A program made the translations under genes and the position numbers. A stretch of DNA of 64,000 bases from Gnetum montanum. Lineage: Eukaryota; Streptophyta; Gnetopsida; Gnetales; Gnetaceae. The notes below the pieces were generated by a model. It worked only from the letters and a program-made list of their open reading frames with translations. It made no database searches and was not told the DNA's origin. Below are positions 46,652 through 59,460 of this stretch, piece after piece; position 1 is the stretch's first letter, and every line of letters begins with the position of its first letter. Where the stretch lies: contig MNCI01029020.1 in assembly GCA_015680685.1 (NCBI GenBank), positions 189,785 through 253,784 of the forward strand, in the 5' to 3' direction.

Positions 46652-47732
46652 TCAAAACCGGAACCCAGGGCAGCCATTGTCATAGATTGACAGAAAAGGA
46701 CTGTCATGGGTCACATACACAACCTGAAATATATCCAAAGACAGTTTCTTGGCCCCAAGAGCTTTCCAGAAAGGAATGGCAGGATTGCAGTCATGGCTCT
46801 TGGCAAGAGCAGAGGCTGATTCAAGATTATCCCACACAGCAATGCCCAGAATCTGCAGACCATTCATGGATTCATAGAAAGAGTAGGAATGCACTCCTTT
46901 GAGTCTATCAAAATAAGATTTCAGAACAGCAAGACAACAGTAGGAAAGAAGCTTCTGTCTCTCAGATATGCCTCCTGTGAGCATTCTTCTCACACTAACA
47001 ATGTCTCCCAGAGAAATCCGAGCACATGAGGCATGATCTTTGCTGATTTCCCTGCAACTCAGTTCAAACCAGCCCGATTCCACGATTTTGATGCTGTATT
47101 TCAGGTTCATTCCTCGGGTAAATGCTGAAGCCTGAACCAAACAAAAACAAACCCAGAAATCTCCATTAGTAACAGATGCAGCAAAACAAGGAAATCGATT
47201 GCTAATTTTTTGTTCTTGCAATATGAAACAAAGCTAGTTTTCTTACCCCTAATGTTAACCTAAATGAACTGTTTTCTCGGCCTTGGATCATGACTTTCAA
47301 GAATGTTTCAAATCGATTGTTTGATTGGATTCTCCAACTTTTCTTCCCAAAACTGAGAATAATTGTACAGTTCCATCCATTTCAATCATTTTGAAACATT
47401 CTTCCATGCCATGATCCTGAATTTGGGTTAGAAGCATTTGTTTAATAACGAAATTTCTCCGAATGCATACATACCTCTGGGAAATTAGGCCTGGATCCTG
47501 CAGGGCCAGTCCAGACAACAAAAACGCCGAGCAGTGGCCGATCAAGGCTCCTGAGCAGGGCAATACTGAGGCAGCCATTGCTGGACTTCTCAATCCTAGA
47601 ACAAACTCTGCACATGTGGGCAACTACTTCATCCATATCACACACATTCTGCACCTCCAACAATCCAAAAGATGCCCATGATGGCCCTTCATTCTTGCAT
47701 TCTCTGGAGGACGCTGTCTGCAACCCAACCAT
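46652..47732 (-). CDS. Uncharacterised 245-residue protein, possible dimeric alpha/beta-barrel fold (2 exons)
   Basis: Exon 1 is 47475-47732 (86 residues, ATG at 47730-47732, start MVGLQTASS). The donor is GAG/GTATGT. The acceptor is CAG/GCTTCA at 47131/47132. Exon 2 is 46652-47131 and ends ...GCPGFRF with TGA. The junction is phase 0. An in-frame TAG upstream supports this start. The protein has no signal peptide or membrane segment. The C-terminal half contains SFYESMNGLQILGIAVWDNL and a final VVYV strand. This resembles the beta-strand/helix pattern of antibiotic-monooxygenase-type dimeric alpha/beta barrels, which is an inference from pattern only. The balanced composition, clean splice sites and full-length frame indicate a functional gene. 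Its role is unknown to me. Confidence 0.8.
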
Positions 47733-48600
47733 TTCTGATCCCAACTTCTTCGTTTCTAAAACTTGTGTGTTTATAACAGCAATCTGAATCTGTATCTGCT
47801 ACAGCAATGAGAATTTTGGCTTCTAGGCTGTTGCTGAGCTCTTGTGTGTTTTTTCCTCTTCCGTACCTGTTCCGCCCCTATTTCTGAATCGCGACGGGAT
47901 GGTTAGTCTCCGTCACAGAGAAATCGATTTGGGTTTTTACGGTGAGCCGGAATTGATATAAATGGAAGCTTCGGTCCGCGTATGAAGAGACACACGGTTG
48001 TTTTCACGGCGGATTACAGGTGGATTCCTACGAGGCCAATGGAGGCAAGGTAGTGTGTTTTTCCACGCATCTGCATCAGATGTATTTTATGGTTTTTTGC
48101 AAATTACGAAAACGTGGCGTGCCGCGGCTACGAAGCTTTTTGGATTAAATTTTTTGATTAGAGTTGGAGCAGCTCATTTTGCCTTTCACGTGAAATGTTG
48201 CAAACGTGTCCCCACACAGTCAGAGTCAGACTCCACCGACCTACCCATGATTTTTTGATGGTTGCTTATCATGCTTCATTTTCTGGATAGTCATGTTGCA
48301 GGGATGTCGCTGACTAGATTTTTGTTATAGTAAATTTTCGTTCAAGCAAAAAGATTCTTTCATGGTTATGGCATCACTTAACCTTACTTTGAAGCTTTAG
48401 CCTGTTCAGGTAAAAGGAACCAAGCTCATAAACTTGATTTCTGCGTTATGCTATTCTTCCCAACAACCAAATGTAAAAATTATTTTCTTTATCAGACTGT
48501 TCACTCTGGCTTCTAGGATCTTCCATTTTCTCCACAACCTGCTGGAAACTTTTAATCTTACCGCCTAGTCACATTGAGCACCTTAACGGTGAATCATTTT
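47733..48600 (-). promoter_or_regulatory. Upstream region of the two-exon gene
   Basis: This holds the 5' untranslated region and probable promoter. A TATA-like TATAAA on the minus strand is not evident in the first 200 bp. The region is less AT-rich than its surroundings and has CpG-containing stretches near 47890-48020. No specific factor sites are claimed. Confidence 0.3.
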
Positions 48601-48639
48601 CATGATCAGATTGGTCTCCTGACGTGGGTTTTGCAACTT

Positions 48640-49332
48640 TTGCTAGTTTGCTTTGTATGAATCCGTGTACGTGTCTAGATTCCATCAATCTTTCGTGTTT
48701 GCCATGCAAAACTCCGCACATAATGTATGCCGATGCTTGCTTGTCGTTTCGGTAAACGTTTTTTTGCTGTGGGTAATGAGCAGATTGGCACGGAGGAAGT
48801 CATGAACTCTGGCTTTGATGGTTCTGAGCCATGTCATGCAGTTTTCTCACATTGATGATTTGTCAGTCGATGCGATGTGCAAAGCACTGGCACAGTAAAC
48901 GATTAATTCGCAACAAGAAAAGCAGGATCATTAATTAAACCTTTGCCTTCCAAGATCTGGATTTGCTTTTAAGAGAAAAAGCAACAGATTCCTTTGGTCA
49001 ATTGAATTTGGCCATTTTAATAGCAATCTTGGTAACGACGAAAGTAATTTGGGTAGAGTGCAAAACAATTTCATTTAAATAAAAACTAATTCTGCTCAAA
49101 GTACAATTCAAATTTGCTTCCTGGTGCAATCAATTTAACTCAAGGTACAAATTTAATACATTCAATTTCACTCACAAGTGAAAACACAATTTTATCTAAA
49201 ATTACGAAAGTACAAGAAAGCTTTCAAATCTATTAAAACTTACATCTTTTCTTTTACAACTTTAGGTAAATTTATGTTTTTAGTTGGGAATGAAATTGAC
49301 TACATCCAAAAGCAAATTTGAGCTGTATTTTG
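48640..49332 (+). repeat. Diverged low-copy repeat, copy 1 (left part)
   Basis: Phrases such as GATGCTTGCTTG (48733), GTGCAAAGCACTGGCACA (48878) and the AAGAAAAGCAGGATCAT block recur in the copies at 56480-57180 and 58830-59460. A LINE splits copy 1 at 49332; it resumes at 55175. About 430 bp in this copy (about 48990-49332 plus 55175-55300) are absent from copy 2 and may be a separate small insertion. Confidence 0.6.
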
Positions 49333-49841
49333 AGCAAAATCGATATTTTTTTTTTTGAGAATAAGTCGAGATGCATTAATTTAAGAAAAAATATATGTAA
49401 AGCGGCAATGAACCCAAGCTGGAGCCCACACACTCACCAAGAACCCAACCACACACCCTCCCCCCAAAAAACCCCAACCAGATGCCAAACCTAAATTCAA
49501 CCAACTAACTTTGGCACCACCTAGACATCCCTACATCACCTACCCAAACAAAATTACCCTTTTAGGTTCCTTGCCAAGTTGGCCCCCACAATCCCGTCCT
49601 CTATCCCCAATGTCTTCGCATGGGATGTCTTCGACATTGCCATTTGCTCTAGCTCCGTTGAAACCCCTAGCCCTACACCTTGGTTTGCAATCCTGTCTAT
49701 AATTGGATGTGCCCCCAGCAACACCCTTTGAAGCCCCTGGAATTAGCAACTCTCCCATTGCTTCTTATGTGTTTCCACCACCTACATGCACTTTGTGCTA
49801 TGCCATTTAAATAGGTCCTCCATGAGCTGCCGGTCTCTCAC

Positions 49842-50660
49842 CTATTGGATGTTCACCTCCCTTTGAACCGTTGCTTGCATCTCCTTCCATCGAGATTGCC
49901 ATGCCGCCCTCTCATCCCTCCTCACCTGCTCAGCTATGCATTGACACATCTCTTCCATCTTGTCTGTTGAATGTGTATCCAAAGACTGTTGCACCCCAGT
50001 TGAAACCCCGTGCCCCTTAGCTCGAGCATTATTGTTGGACGCCACATCCCCTCTTGTCCTTTCCCATTGCTCTGCCAAGAGTTGAGGCCTAGACGTGGTT
50101 TGCCAATGTCACCTCTAATAAACCAAGATGGGCTCCATCCTTAACTATGTCGGAAGTTCCATCTGCCTTGACCTCCACAGAGCCAAAATCACCCTCGAGT
50201 GCTACCTAGGCCACTTTCGTTTTAGCGAGTCTAGAAAGAAATGAGGGAGGTTAATTCGGATATCATGCTTGATTCACTGTAGAAATGCAAAATGCACTTC
50301 CACAAGTCTATGAGGGAACTTGGATTGCACAAAGTTCTATCAATGAACACTGCCACATTCTGCCACACCCTTGCCAACTTATTGCTACAAATGTGTCCAC
50401 TAGTTGTTTGTGGAATCACACGCTGAAAGAACTCAATAGCATATATCTAAGTATGGATCGTTGGGGCAATAAGCTCCCTTACCGCTGGCACACCCAGTAC
50501 CTCCTCCAATGCTGTCTCGGTAATCCTAATCCATCTACCCCTAAATCTAGTTTCATCCTCAACCTAGTTTTTGAAGAAGCTGTCTATCAGCAGGCCCGAC
50601 TTCCCTTCCATGTGCTGGAGCATGCCTACCCATCCCATTCTCTCAATCATTTGCCATAGC
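49842..50660 (-). pseudogene. Second LINE: plant transposon protein-like domain and charged tail
   Basis: After the zf-RVT-like region, the minus strand reads LWQMIERMGWVGMLQHM (about 50610-50660), then RFRGRWIRITETALEEVLGV (about 50480-50560), then LPHFFLDSL (about 50225-50255). The order and residues match the equivalent part of the intronic LINE (LPCFFLDTL; LTEESIAALLG). A charged, Glu/Arg/Gln-rich segment follows at 49842-50078, including IAEQVRRDERAAWQSRWKEM. Stops interrupt the frame. Confidence 0.55.
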
Positions 50661-53600
50661 TATGCGTCTTCCGTGAACTCCATGATAGCCAGTTTAAAGT
50701 TTGGTCCCCACCCCATGTCGTGACTCACTTCAGCCCACAAATAAACTCTAGCCAGAGCAATAGAAGAAGGCATAGGCAACCTTTGCTCCTGAAAGATCAA
50801 ATGATTCCTGCTCTTCCAATCGAACCATAAAATAACCAGTGCTTTGAAATCACCATTGATAATTAGGGTTCCAATCTCATCCACCCTCCAAACTACTTGC
50901 ATGAACTCACATTGATAAATAAAGTGCTCATCTTTGTTGTTGTAAAGCAAAGGGGGCAAGTAATGTTGATGTTGATTCCCTACGCTCTTAAAAGTGCCTG
51001 CATAGGTAATGCTTTATGTTGGATAAGCCAACTGAAAGCCTTGATCTTTTCAGGCAATCTTCCCTTCCAAAGCTCATTCCACCTTACCTCTGGTGGGTAC
51101 AGACTCTTGACCACCTCTGACGAAGGTTTACCCAGCAGTGCCTTAGCTTCCATTCTCTACACATGTTGGAAAATGTTTTTTGATAGGTGTGAGCTCCTAG
51201 TGTCAACCTTCCATCTTTGGTACTTTTGTTGCAATAGTCTCACCCATGGCACCTGTCCCCCCTCCTACACCAGGAGTTTGTTTACTAGGTGTTGCATACC
51301 CAGCTTGATCTCATCTAGGAAAGTTAGCAACCCGATTCTCCTTGCCAACCTTGAACATGTTGTCAACTTCCAACAAACCAAGTGGAGTTTCTTTCCCCCT
51401 TTGCCTCTTGACCAAACAAACTATTGAATGATTTGATCAAATTTCTAAACCACTTTGATCGACAAGATTACCATAGATGTCGTGTATTTGGTTGTAGCCA
51501 TTAGCACCATCAAGGCCAACAACATCTTACCCTTTTGAGATAGAATCCTATTACTCCAATGCATTGTCTTCATTCTCAATCTCTTCACTAGCCCCAACCA
51601 CGTACGCTTAAGAAGCCAATCTTTGATTGGCATCCCAAATAAGAATTGTGCGGCTGACTAGGTAGGATGCCCAATACTTGCATCCATTGACCCCATGGTA
51701 TTGGCAAAATGCGATGTGGACTTTTCCTTGTTAATTGCGAGACCAAGTTCTAACTCCATCCTTTATAATGCCCTCTTTAGTGCCTCAACCTACGACATTG
51801 TTGCCCTGGAAAACAAATCATATTATTAGCATAATGGGAAACAAGGCAATGGACCTTAGCAACATAGTAGGATTGTAGCAAATTCATAACGAAAATGAAT
51901 AGCAGAGGTGATAGTGGATCACCCTTCCACAACCCTCTCTATGATGCCTAGAACCCTCATAGCCTCCCATCGACATTGAAGGAGTACCCATTGGAACTCT
52001 ACATTTGAATACAAAGCTTCATAGACTCAATACTGAAACCCTTAAGGAGCATAATCTCTTGCAATGTCGTCTAGCTCACATTGTCGTAGGCTTTGGTAAT
52101 ATCTAACTTAGTGCACATGCTTGAGAATCCTGACCTTCTGAACAAGTGCAGGATCTCTTGCAACAATAGGACCTAATGTTCTCCTACAAGCTTTCCCATT
52201 AGCGATGCCAACCTAAAAACAATCACTTTTGAGAATAATTGTAGTAAAGTGTTACATACACTGATGGATCTAAAGTGTGTTGGTGTAGAAGGGTTCATCA
52301 CTTTCGGCAATAACACAATCCATGAATAGCTAATTTCTCTACAAACTTATTGTCAACTTAGCATCCTATTGAAAGCGTCCAACAAATTTTCCTCCAAGAT
52401 ATCATCAAATTCCCTAAAAAAGTCCACAGGCCACCCATCAGACCCTGACACATTATTTGTCTACATTGACCTCAACGTTGTGGCCAGCTCTAGTCTGGTG
52501 AAAGGTTTCATAAGTTGTTGGTTGTCATCGCCTGTTATAATTTGTTACATTGGAATCGAAATTCTCTCCGTATCTCTTGTGTCATATATATTTCCCCAAT
52601 ATATTTGCAGTGCTTCAGCCACCTACTGTCCATCTATCATTACGTTAGCAACCACATGATGAAGTTTCTACTTTGTTGTCCCCTTGCCTTTAGCTATTGC
52701 AAAAAGAAACGGGTGTTTTAGTCCCTGTCTTGTAGCCAGGAACCCTGAGCCCATTGCTGCCAATAGGCTTCCTCCTCTTTATCTAGCTCCTACAACTCCT
52801 TGAGCAGCTCTTGCTCCTCATTTACAAGGTCGGCCCTAGTTTCTTACAATGTTTGTATTTCTTGTAACCTAACCTTCAATCACTCCATGTAGGCCCTAAA
52901 TCCATATTTTTCCTCTAAAGTTTTGGCTTTAATTCTTTGTTTCAGCAACTTCAACCCCCTTTTTAGAAAATCCCTCAGCTCGTGGACCTTGGAGTAAATC
53001 AGCCAAATTTCTCACACCAGCGGGCACAACCAAGGTTTGCTCAACGATGTACATTCAGGTTTGCTCAATCATGTATGTTCAAGCTTGAAAGGTTTAGGAG
53101 CTTGATTTTGTCTAGGACCAAGATGACACAAGATGGATCTCTGATCGGACGCTTGCCACCCCTCTCTCGAAACTTGCACATCTAGTTCTAGTAATAACCT
53201 CGTACTCATCCACACCCTATCAATCCTAGACTGAACCTAACCTGACCCTTGTCTTCTATTGGTCTATGTGAATTTGTAGCCTTCAATGTCCAAGTTCGCT
53301 AGACTATGGTCCTGAAGAAATTCAGTAAACTCTGCACTTTTAGGTGGATCCGCATTATCTGCATTATCCGCTAGACGTTGGTTGAAGTCATCAATAAGCA
53401 TCCATCTATCCACATCTAGGACCACCTATGCCACCCGCTTCAACTCTTACAACCTCACTTCCCAACTTTGCGCCTTGTAGACATTAGTTAACCAGACATG
53501 TTCCTGGGTTAGTTGAGCAGTCTAGGTCCACTAAGAGTCGTCCACCAAAACCATTAGGAGCTTCGACAGAATAGCTAGCCCTCGCACATCCCTTACATGG

Positions 53601-53771
53601 AACAATTAGCAGATTCCAACCCTCCCACTGCATCAAACATACCTTAGCCGCCTGTAGCTTTGTCTCTTGCAAGCACACCATGTCACATCTCTCATTTTAA
53701 ACCATCGTTTTAAAGTTATTTCTCTTGTACGGGGTACCTTGTCCCCTGCAATTTCAGGAGAGGATCTTCAT
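50661..53771 (-). pseudogene. ORF2 of the second LINE
   Basis: The start at 53769-53771 reads MKILS, then a stop in place of Trp, then NCRG. The endonuclease motif CLQETKL lies near 53675. Reverse transcriptase blocks are visible only in broken frames. The thumb-like WSNRILSQKGKMLLALMVLM lies at about 51500-51560. The zf-RVT-like part (EHFIYQCEFMQVVW ... ILWFDWKSRNHLIF) lies at about 50800-50930. It is not functional. Confidence 0.85.
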
Positions 53772-54292
53772 GGAGAAATTGACATTCGTCTGTGATACAC
53801 CTCCTTCAGAGTCCTCTACATCCCCAGGTCTATATCTAGTTGCATCATCTTCTTCCTTATTGCCAACGCATTTGGCTAGTCCACCTTACTTCCCATCGAG
53901 CACTCCACATCTACCCCAACCTCAATTTAGTTGTAGGCAGGTCTACAGCCTTCAATCGGGAGAATCCTCTACCCAGCATCATCCAGTCCGCCAAAGGGGA
54001 CAACTCCATATTCTACACCTTCGACATGGATGTTGGTGTGCCCCTGGGAGTGTAAGGGGACCATGCTACCTCCCCCTCCACCTCGGACACCACAACCCCA
54101 CCAACCATGCTTCCCCCCCTCTGTTAGCACTTCTATCACCTCCACCACAAGATCTTGCACTAGTTGCAAGTCCCAAGCCTTCTTGAGCGGTCCCATTACT
54201 CCTTTGTCATTTGTTGGCCCCTTGAGCCCCTCCTTCTCCTAGGCTCCCTGCAGCACCATCTTAACCATGTGTCCTTTTTTCCCAACTAGGTT

Positions 54293-55150
54293 TCACCCAC
54301 ACTGTAGCTTGGGTGGTAGTTCCTTCATCATGACTTGGCAATCCTTCATTGAATGTCCCTTTCCACAGGTTGCACATGCAACCGCAGACATTTCCTTCTG
54401 CCCTTGGTTCACCATTGATAGATTCTCTAACTGAACTCTTATTTGCTCTTCACTGGAGTCCATGTCCAAAACCACTTCACTAACACAATCCTCAGACCCC
54501 CACAATCGCAATACATAGAAACAAGTGTATCCCATTCTGTCTATTGATGTAGTGAAGGTGCCAAATTTGATAAAATTACCAAATAGATTGACCAACGACG
54601 TCAGAAAACCAAATGTCCAAAACTCCCTATCAAAAAGATTTGCATCTGGATGTGCACTTGGCCACCACGGTGCAAGCTCCAAACCTTGGGCCCCATAAAA
54701 CCTCAATCCCCCCAACAGTATGCATTCTCTATCCATTGTCCGTGAGACTTGGCACCCTCGGATCTTCCAACCCTCAAGCCACCTTACCCCAGCACCACCT
54801 AATAAGATCCGTTTTCATGCCCTCCAACACAAACTTGCCCAACAAACACAGCTTCAGCACCTACAACACTTCCTCCGGTGGGCATCCCACCTTAAACTGC
54901 ATCATCCCCCCTCCTGTGAGCAAGCCTCAAAACCCGCCTTCCCTCTTGCCTGCACAATAGACTCCCCCGTCGGCTCCTTCACATCCACAGCCATGCTGTC
55001 ATCAATGTTCCTCATGGTCCCAACCTGTCCTCCGGACTCCCCCCGTGCAGCCCTAGCCTCGATCCGCTGCCCAGCAGACCAGCATCCATGGCCGCAATGC
55101 CCCCACCGTTTTCCTGCTCCCAGCACCTCCCATTTTTCCTCTGTATTTCT
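54293..55150 (-). pseudogene. ORF1 of the second LINE
   Basis: The segment 54293-54736 is open for 147 residues. It ends with a complete CCHC-type zinc knuckle, CATCGKGHSMKDC, where the spacing is C-x2-C-x3-H-x4-C. The N-terminal part resembles the DUF4283-like region (GGLRFYGAQGLELAPWWP). Upstream frames to 55150 are Pro-rich and interrupted. The protein would bind element RNA. Confidence 0.82.
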
Positions 55151-55174
55151 GTTGGATCTTAGCAAAATTGATAT

Positions 55175-56479
55175 TGATTTGGAAGCAAATTAGTATCTGT
55201 TTAACTGAAATTGCTTTACACTTTAGCAAAACTGCTTTCGATTTTAACAAAATTGTTATAAAAAATAGCTAATTTAATGGACCAGAAAAGCAATTGTTCT
55301 TTAAGCTTTATCCTATCAATTCAGGTTGCTCTTCTTTGGAGCCAAAGAGGACAGCCACAGTATCAGTAAAGGTTTTTATTTTTATTTTTTATTTTTAAAA
55401 CATTTTATATAGGTTTATTTCTCAGAGGTTTCAGCAAGACATGCATGATCGGGATGAAGGGTTGGTCTTTGCTTCGTTGGAAAAAAGTGAGCACGATAAA
55501 CACTCATGTTTTTACAGGGAAATCGCACAGATGGAGCGTAGATCAACATTTATTAAAAGCGATTTGGTTAACTTAATTAAATAACTCATGTTCATGTTTA
55601 TTGCGTAGGTTGTTCGACATCATTGTAATGGCTTGAATTTATTCGTGACTTCAAGAAAGAAATCCTTACTTGAAGCAGCAAATTAGGGCCCATGAGGCTT
55701 ACCACTTATCTGTTATTAAATTCAGGGTTTTTTTTTTCCAGTTTCAACCAAATATTTAACAATTTTATCCTGCTTACACAGAATGCATGTCAATTTTATT
55801 AAGCTAGCTCATCCATCATCAAATTTTATACTTCTGTAGTGACCAACATTAGCTCGTACAAAGTTGCAATCGGAGGTCACTGGCCCTGTACTAACACGTT
55901 TTGCTCTAATTTCACCAAACTGAAAACCATTGAAGAAAATGAAACATAAAATAAAATAAAATAAATTATTGTACCATTCATAGCTGGAAAAAATGATTAA
56001 TTGGTAGGAAATGGTGGCAAAATCAATTTGCATATGCAAAAATTGTTTTTTAGCATTTCCTAAAATGAATTTTAAGTATGGTGTACGGTGAAATTACTGG
56101 ACATCTGGTTGAAATTGATAACAAAAATAGTGATTTCATTGGTCAAAGAGATAATGGCAGGTACACTTCTAACATCAATAAAATGTCCTATTCATGAGTG
56201 AGCATCGGATGATTATAAACTTGTAGTTATAAGAGCATATATTGATTCGTCTATTTAAGCAAAACACTCTGGAGACGTTTTCTTAAAAAATAAATGTCTG
56301 CGTCATATGCGGGTTATTCTTAGTTTCTTACCCTCGTATCAGACAGTCCACTATGACTTTCAATATCTTAATTTAACATTCTTCCCGCAACCCAACGCAC
56401 ACTTTAGTCTTTATCAAATAGATACATTGACCAGTTGAGTGTTATGATCAGATTCTCCTCCACTATGAATTTTAATGTT
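55175..56479 (+). repeat. Diverged low-copy repeat, copy 1 (right part) and adjacent sequence
   Basis: It resumes copy 1 after the LINE: AAGCTTTATCCTATCAATTC (55306), TTTGGAGCCAAAG (55336), AGACATGCATGATCGGGATG (55437). The equivalents in copy 2 lie at 56852, 56890 and 56974. From about 55700 to 56480 there is AT-rich sequence with no gene. Confidence 0.6.
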
Positions 56480-58829
56480 ATGCAGCTTTTGCTGTTGCTG
56501 TATCTGATTCCATTGCCGTGTCGAGATTCGTCTCGTGATTGCCAAGCTTTTTTATTCATTTTTTTGTGCAAAAACTCTGCAAAAAATGCATGCTGACGCT
56601 TGCTTGCTTTTTCAGTGGAGTCAAGGAGGTAATGAATTGTGAGAGAGGTCGGGCTGTGATGGTGCTCCATTTCATCCTTTTTTTACCACTTAAAAATTTT
56701 GTTAGTGGATGTGGCTGTGCAAAGCACTGGCACATTAAAAAAGAAAAAAACCAATTAATTCATTGAAAGAAAAGCAGCATCATAATATAAGCTTTTGTCC
56801 CCAGTATTTGGACTTGTTTTTAAGAAAAAAACAACATTATCATCATTATTAAAGCTTTATCCTATAAATTTGGGTCTCTTTTTCGATTGCTTTGGAGCCA
56901 AAGCTAGCAAAGAGAAAAGGCACAACATCGGCGATCTTTTTAACTTTTCTAATATTTATTTCTTATCAGTTTGACCAAGACATGCATGATGGGAAAAATC
57001 AAGGGTTGGTCTATGCTTTGTTGTAAAAGTGAGCATCATAAACTCTCCAGTTTAACATGTTTAACGCAGAAAATGTAAGTAGGAAGGAGATCCACAATAA
57101 TTAAGAGTAATTTCTTTAATATTAAAAAAAACTCAACTTTCTAAGCTTCATCTTCATGGTCATGATTGCGTGGACCTTCTTTGTTTTGTTTTTGTCACAG
57201 TTAATGCGGATTTTTTTTGTTTTACACTGCCTCTAAGCCAGTAATGTCTTTCATGTTTTATGCCAACCAGAAAAAAGGCAAACAAATACGGTAAAGCATG
57301 AGAAAAAAGGCTTACAATACAGTAAATCATAGTTGAAAATAGGAAAAATAATATAAAGTTAAAGATATAAAAAATAAGTTAATGTCAAATATAAAAATGT
57401 TCAAATAGAAATAGAGAATTTAGAGAAGACAAAAGCTCCCATGTATAATTTTACTATTATTAGAGAAAGTATTAAGCACCTTAAATAGATAACTTGTAAG
57501 GAAAAGTTTTCTTTGTCGGACAAGAAGATTACTAACTCAAAGATTTAAATTAGTATTGACAACAAGGTTGCAGTTGATGGTGAAGATTCTTGACATAAGA
57601 TCAATAACAAGAGAAGAGTTGAAGATTTTCTACAAGTGCCACTACTTTTTTGCTTTAATACAAATATTGATATTAAGCATCAATTCTCTATCTAAAATCC
57701 TTTTGCTATTTTAAGTTCAAGTATAGATATTAAAAGTGATGTAAATCTTGTTAGAATTGAGACCTTCTTCTCTACTAACAATTAATTTTCTTCATTTTTT
57801 TAAAAGTTTCAATTGTAAGGTTTTATACGTTGAGTAGACAGTTCTAAAATTGGAAAGCGTTTTCTTTCCATATATATATATATTTAATAATGTCTACTCA
57901 GTGTCAATGAATTTTCTTAGTTCATTATCAATATTTTTTTAAGAATTCAACACCCAAATCCCTGGGGTACCTATCCTTCAACAGTACAGTAACTGTGTAA
58001 TGTGAAGCTCTTTTGTTAAGTCTCATCCACTTTGCTGTCTTAGTAAGGTTATCATATAAAAATGTGTTTTTATGTGAACTAATAATAACAAGTGGCAGTG
58101 GTTAGCTTAAGAAATAGGAACCAAAATTGAAATGGTTTTGACAAACAGGTAACTGTGCATCTTCAAAGCACCAAAAATACGTGGGTAAAAAATAAAAAAT
58201 CTTGAACTTTCTAACCGTCTTCGTCATCTTTCTTTACAGGCACCACAATGCTTATCCCAACCTAAGCTTTTTAATGATGAAAATTAATATGGTCCCAACT
58301 AAAAAGTTAGAGGTTGGCAACTTCTTGCCTAATGTTGATTCCTGCTGTCCTCCACCCCAACTAATGCTCAAAATCTTATTAAAAATATGATATATATATC
58401 AGGAAGAACTGTTTGAGATTAAATTTTTGCAACATGCATGTCATTCTTTCAGAGAGACTCTCATTTTGAAGTGATGGTAAGGTACTTGTCCAAGTTGGAA
58501 GATGTAGGTTCAAGCCTTGACATAGTTGCTCAAAGAGGTTAAGCTTTCACTCATCTATGGCTCCCTAGACCCACTTGGAAGGATATGTTGAAGCTCCAGT
58601 GATGATCTTTAACATCTGCCATTCTTTGAGGACCAGTATTTTGAAAGCATGGGTACAACCACTCACAGAGATTAACCCATATAACAGAATAAGCATTGAG
58701 GCTCATGATGGAGATCCATAACATCTATCATTCTTCCATGTATAAAATTTCTCATTAACAGATTGCCCACTATGACACTTTTAGACCTTGAAATGCCATT
58801 CATCCAACAATAACTTTTAATGTTCTCCT
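56480..58829 (+). repeat. Diverged low-copy repeat, copy 2, and spacer
   Basis: The repeat proper is about 56480-57180. It shares GTGCAAAGCACTGGCACA (56715), ATGCATGATGGGAAAAATCA (56978) and the GGGTTGGTCT(T/A)TGCTT phrase with copy 1. The stretch 57200-58440 is AT-rich with a (TA)n tract near 57874. A further SINE-like segment with a B-box-like AGGTTCAAGCC lies near 58506. No gene is seen. Confidence 0.55.
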
Positions 58830-59460
58830 AGTCTTCAGAAGTGGGTTGGCAGCTTTTGCTGTCTGAGTCTACATATCTAGATTTAGTCTGTGTAAATATG
58901 CTTGCACAAAATGCATAATGCTTGCTTGCTGTTTCGGTGAAGTAAGCTTTCTGTGGTAGCTAATCAACTGGGAGAGAGCAGTTAATCAATACTATCACAG
59001 ATGGTGCTTCATCTTGTCCAATTTCTACGCTTGCGATGATTTCTATTGGCTCCCCCTTGATTTGTGTTTGATGTTGTGGGACTAGAATCATTAGAAACCC
59101 ATTTATTCATTCCAAGAATAGCAACATTGGTAGTGTAACCATTTATAATATCGTCATTCTTTAAGCTTGTTATGCTATCGATTTATGTAATTTTCTATCT
59201 CTCTTCATAGTCAAATCTACGTCAGATATTAGCCACGACATTAAATGACCTTTTTTTCAAATTGCTTTCTGTTTATTTTTTCCGAATGATAATGCAGATG
59301 AAGAGTTGGCCTGGTGCTTCATTGGTTAAGTGAAGTGATGACGTAAAAAGCAAGGAACAAAAGCTCTAGATTGCTGAAATTTAACACGTTTAACACACAA
59401 AATGCATGAAAGAGAGACCCACATTAATTATGACTTATTTGTTCAAGGAAAAACTTTTTT
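58830..59460 (+). repeat. Diverged low-copy repeat, copy 3
   Basis: Shorter and more diverged than copies 1 and 2. It keeps AATGCTTGCTTGCTGTTTCGGT (58918), the AAGAGTTGGCCTGGTGCTTC phrase (59300), and AACACGTTTAACACACAAAATGCATG (59382), equivalent to 57055 in copy 2. Confidence 0.5.

Larger units (their letters stand above)
49347..55160 (-). mobile_element. Second full-length L1-type LINE
   Basis: A 5,814-bp non-LTR element. The flanking duplication is AGCAAAAT(C/T)GATAT, 13 of 14 bases equal (49333-49346 and 55161-55174). A T run at the left end (49347-49356) is the poly(A) tail on the minus strand. It is related to the LINE at 34741-41133 with the same domain order. The frames are heavily interrupted, and the mismatch in the duplication is a CpG-type transition. 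Both suggest that it is older than the intronic LINE. Confidence 0.92.

Noticed and set aside
47297-47681. Alternative frames over exon 1 of the two-exon gene
   Set aside because: They overlap the spliced exon in other frames and have no splice or domain support.
57870-57890. (TA)n tract as a functional element
   Set aside because: A short microsatellite with no partner or context.
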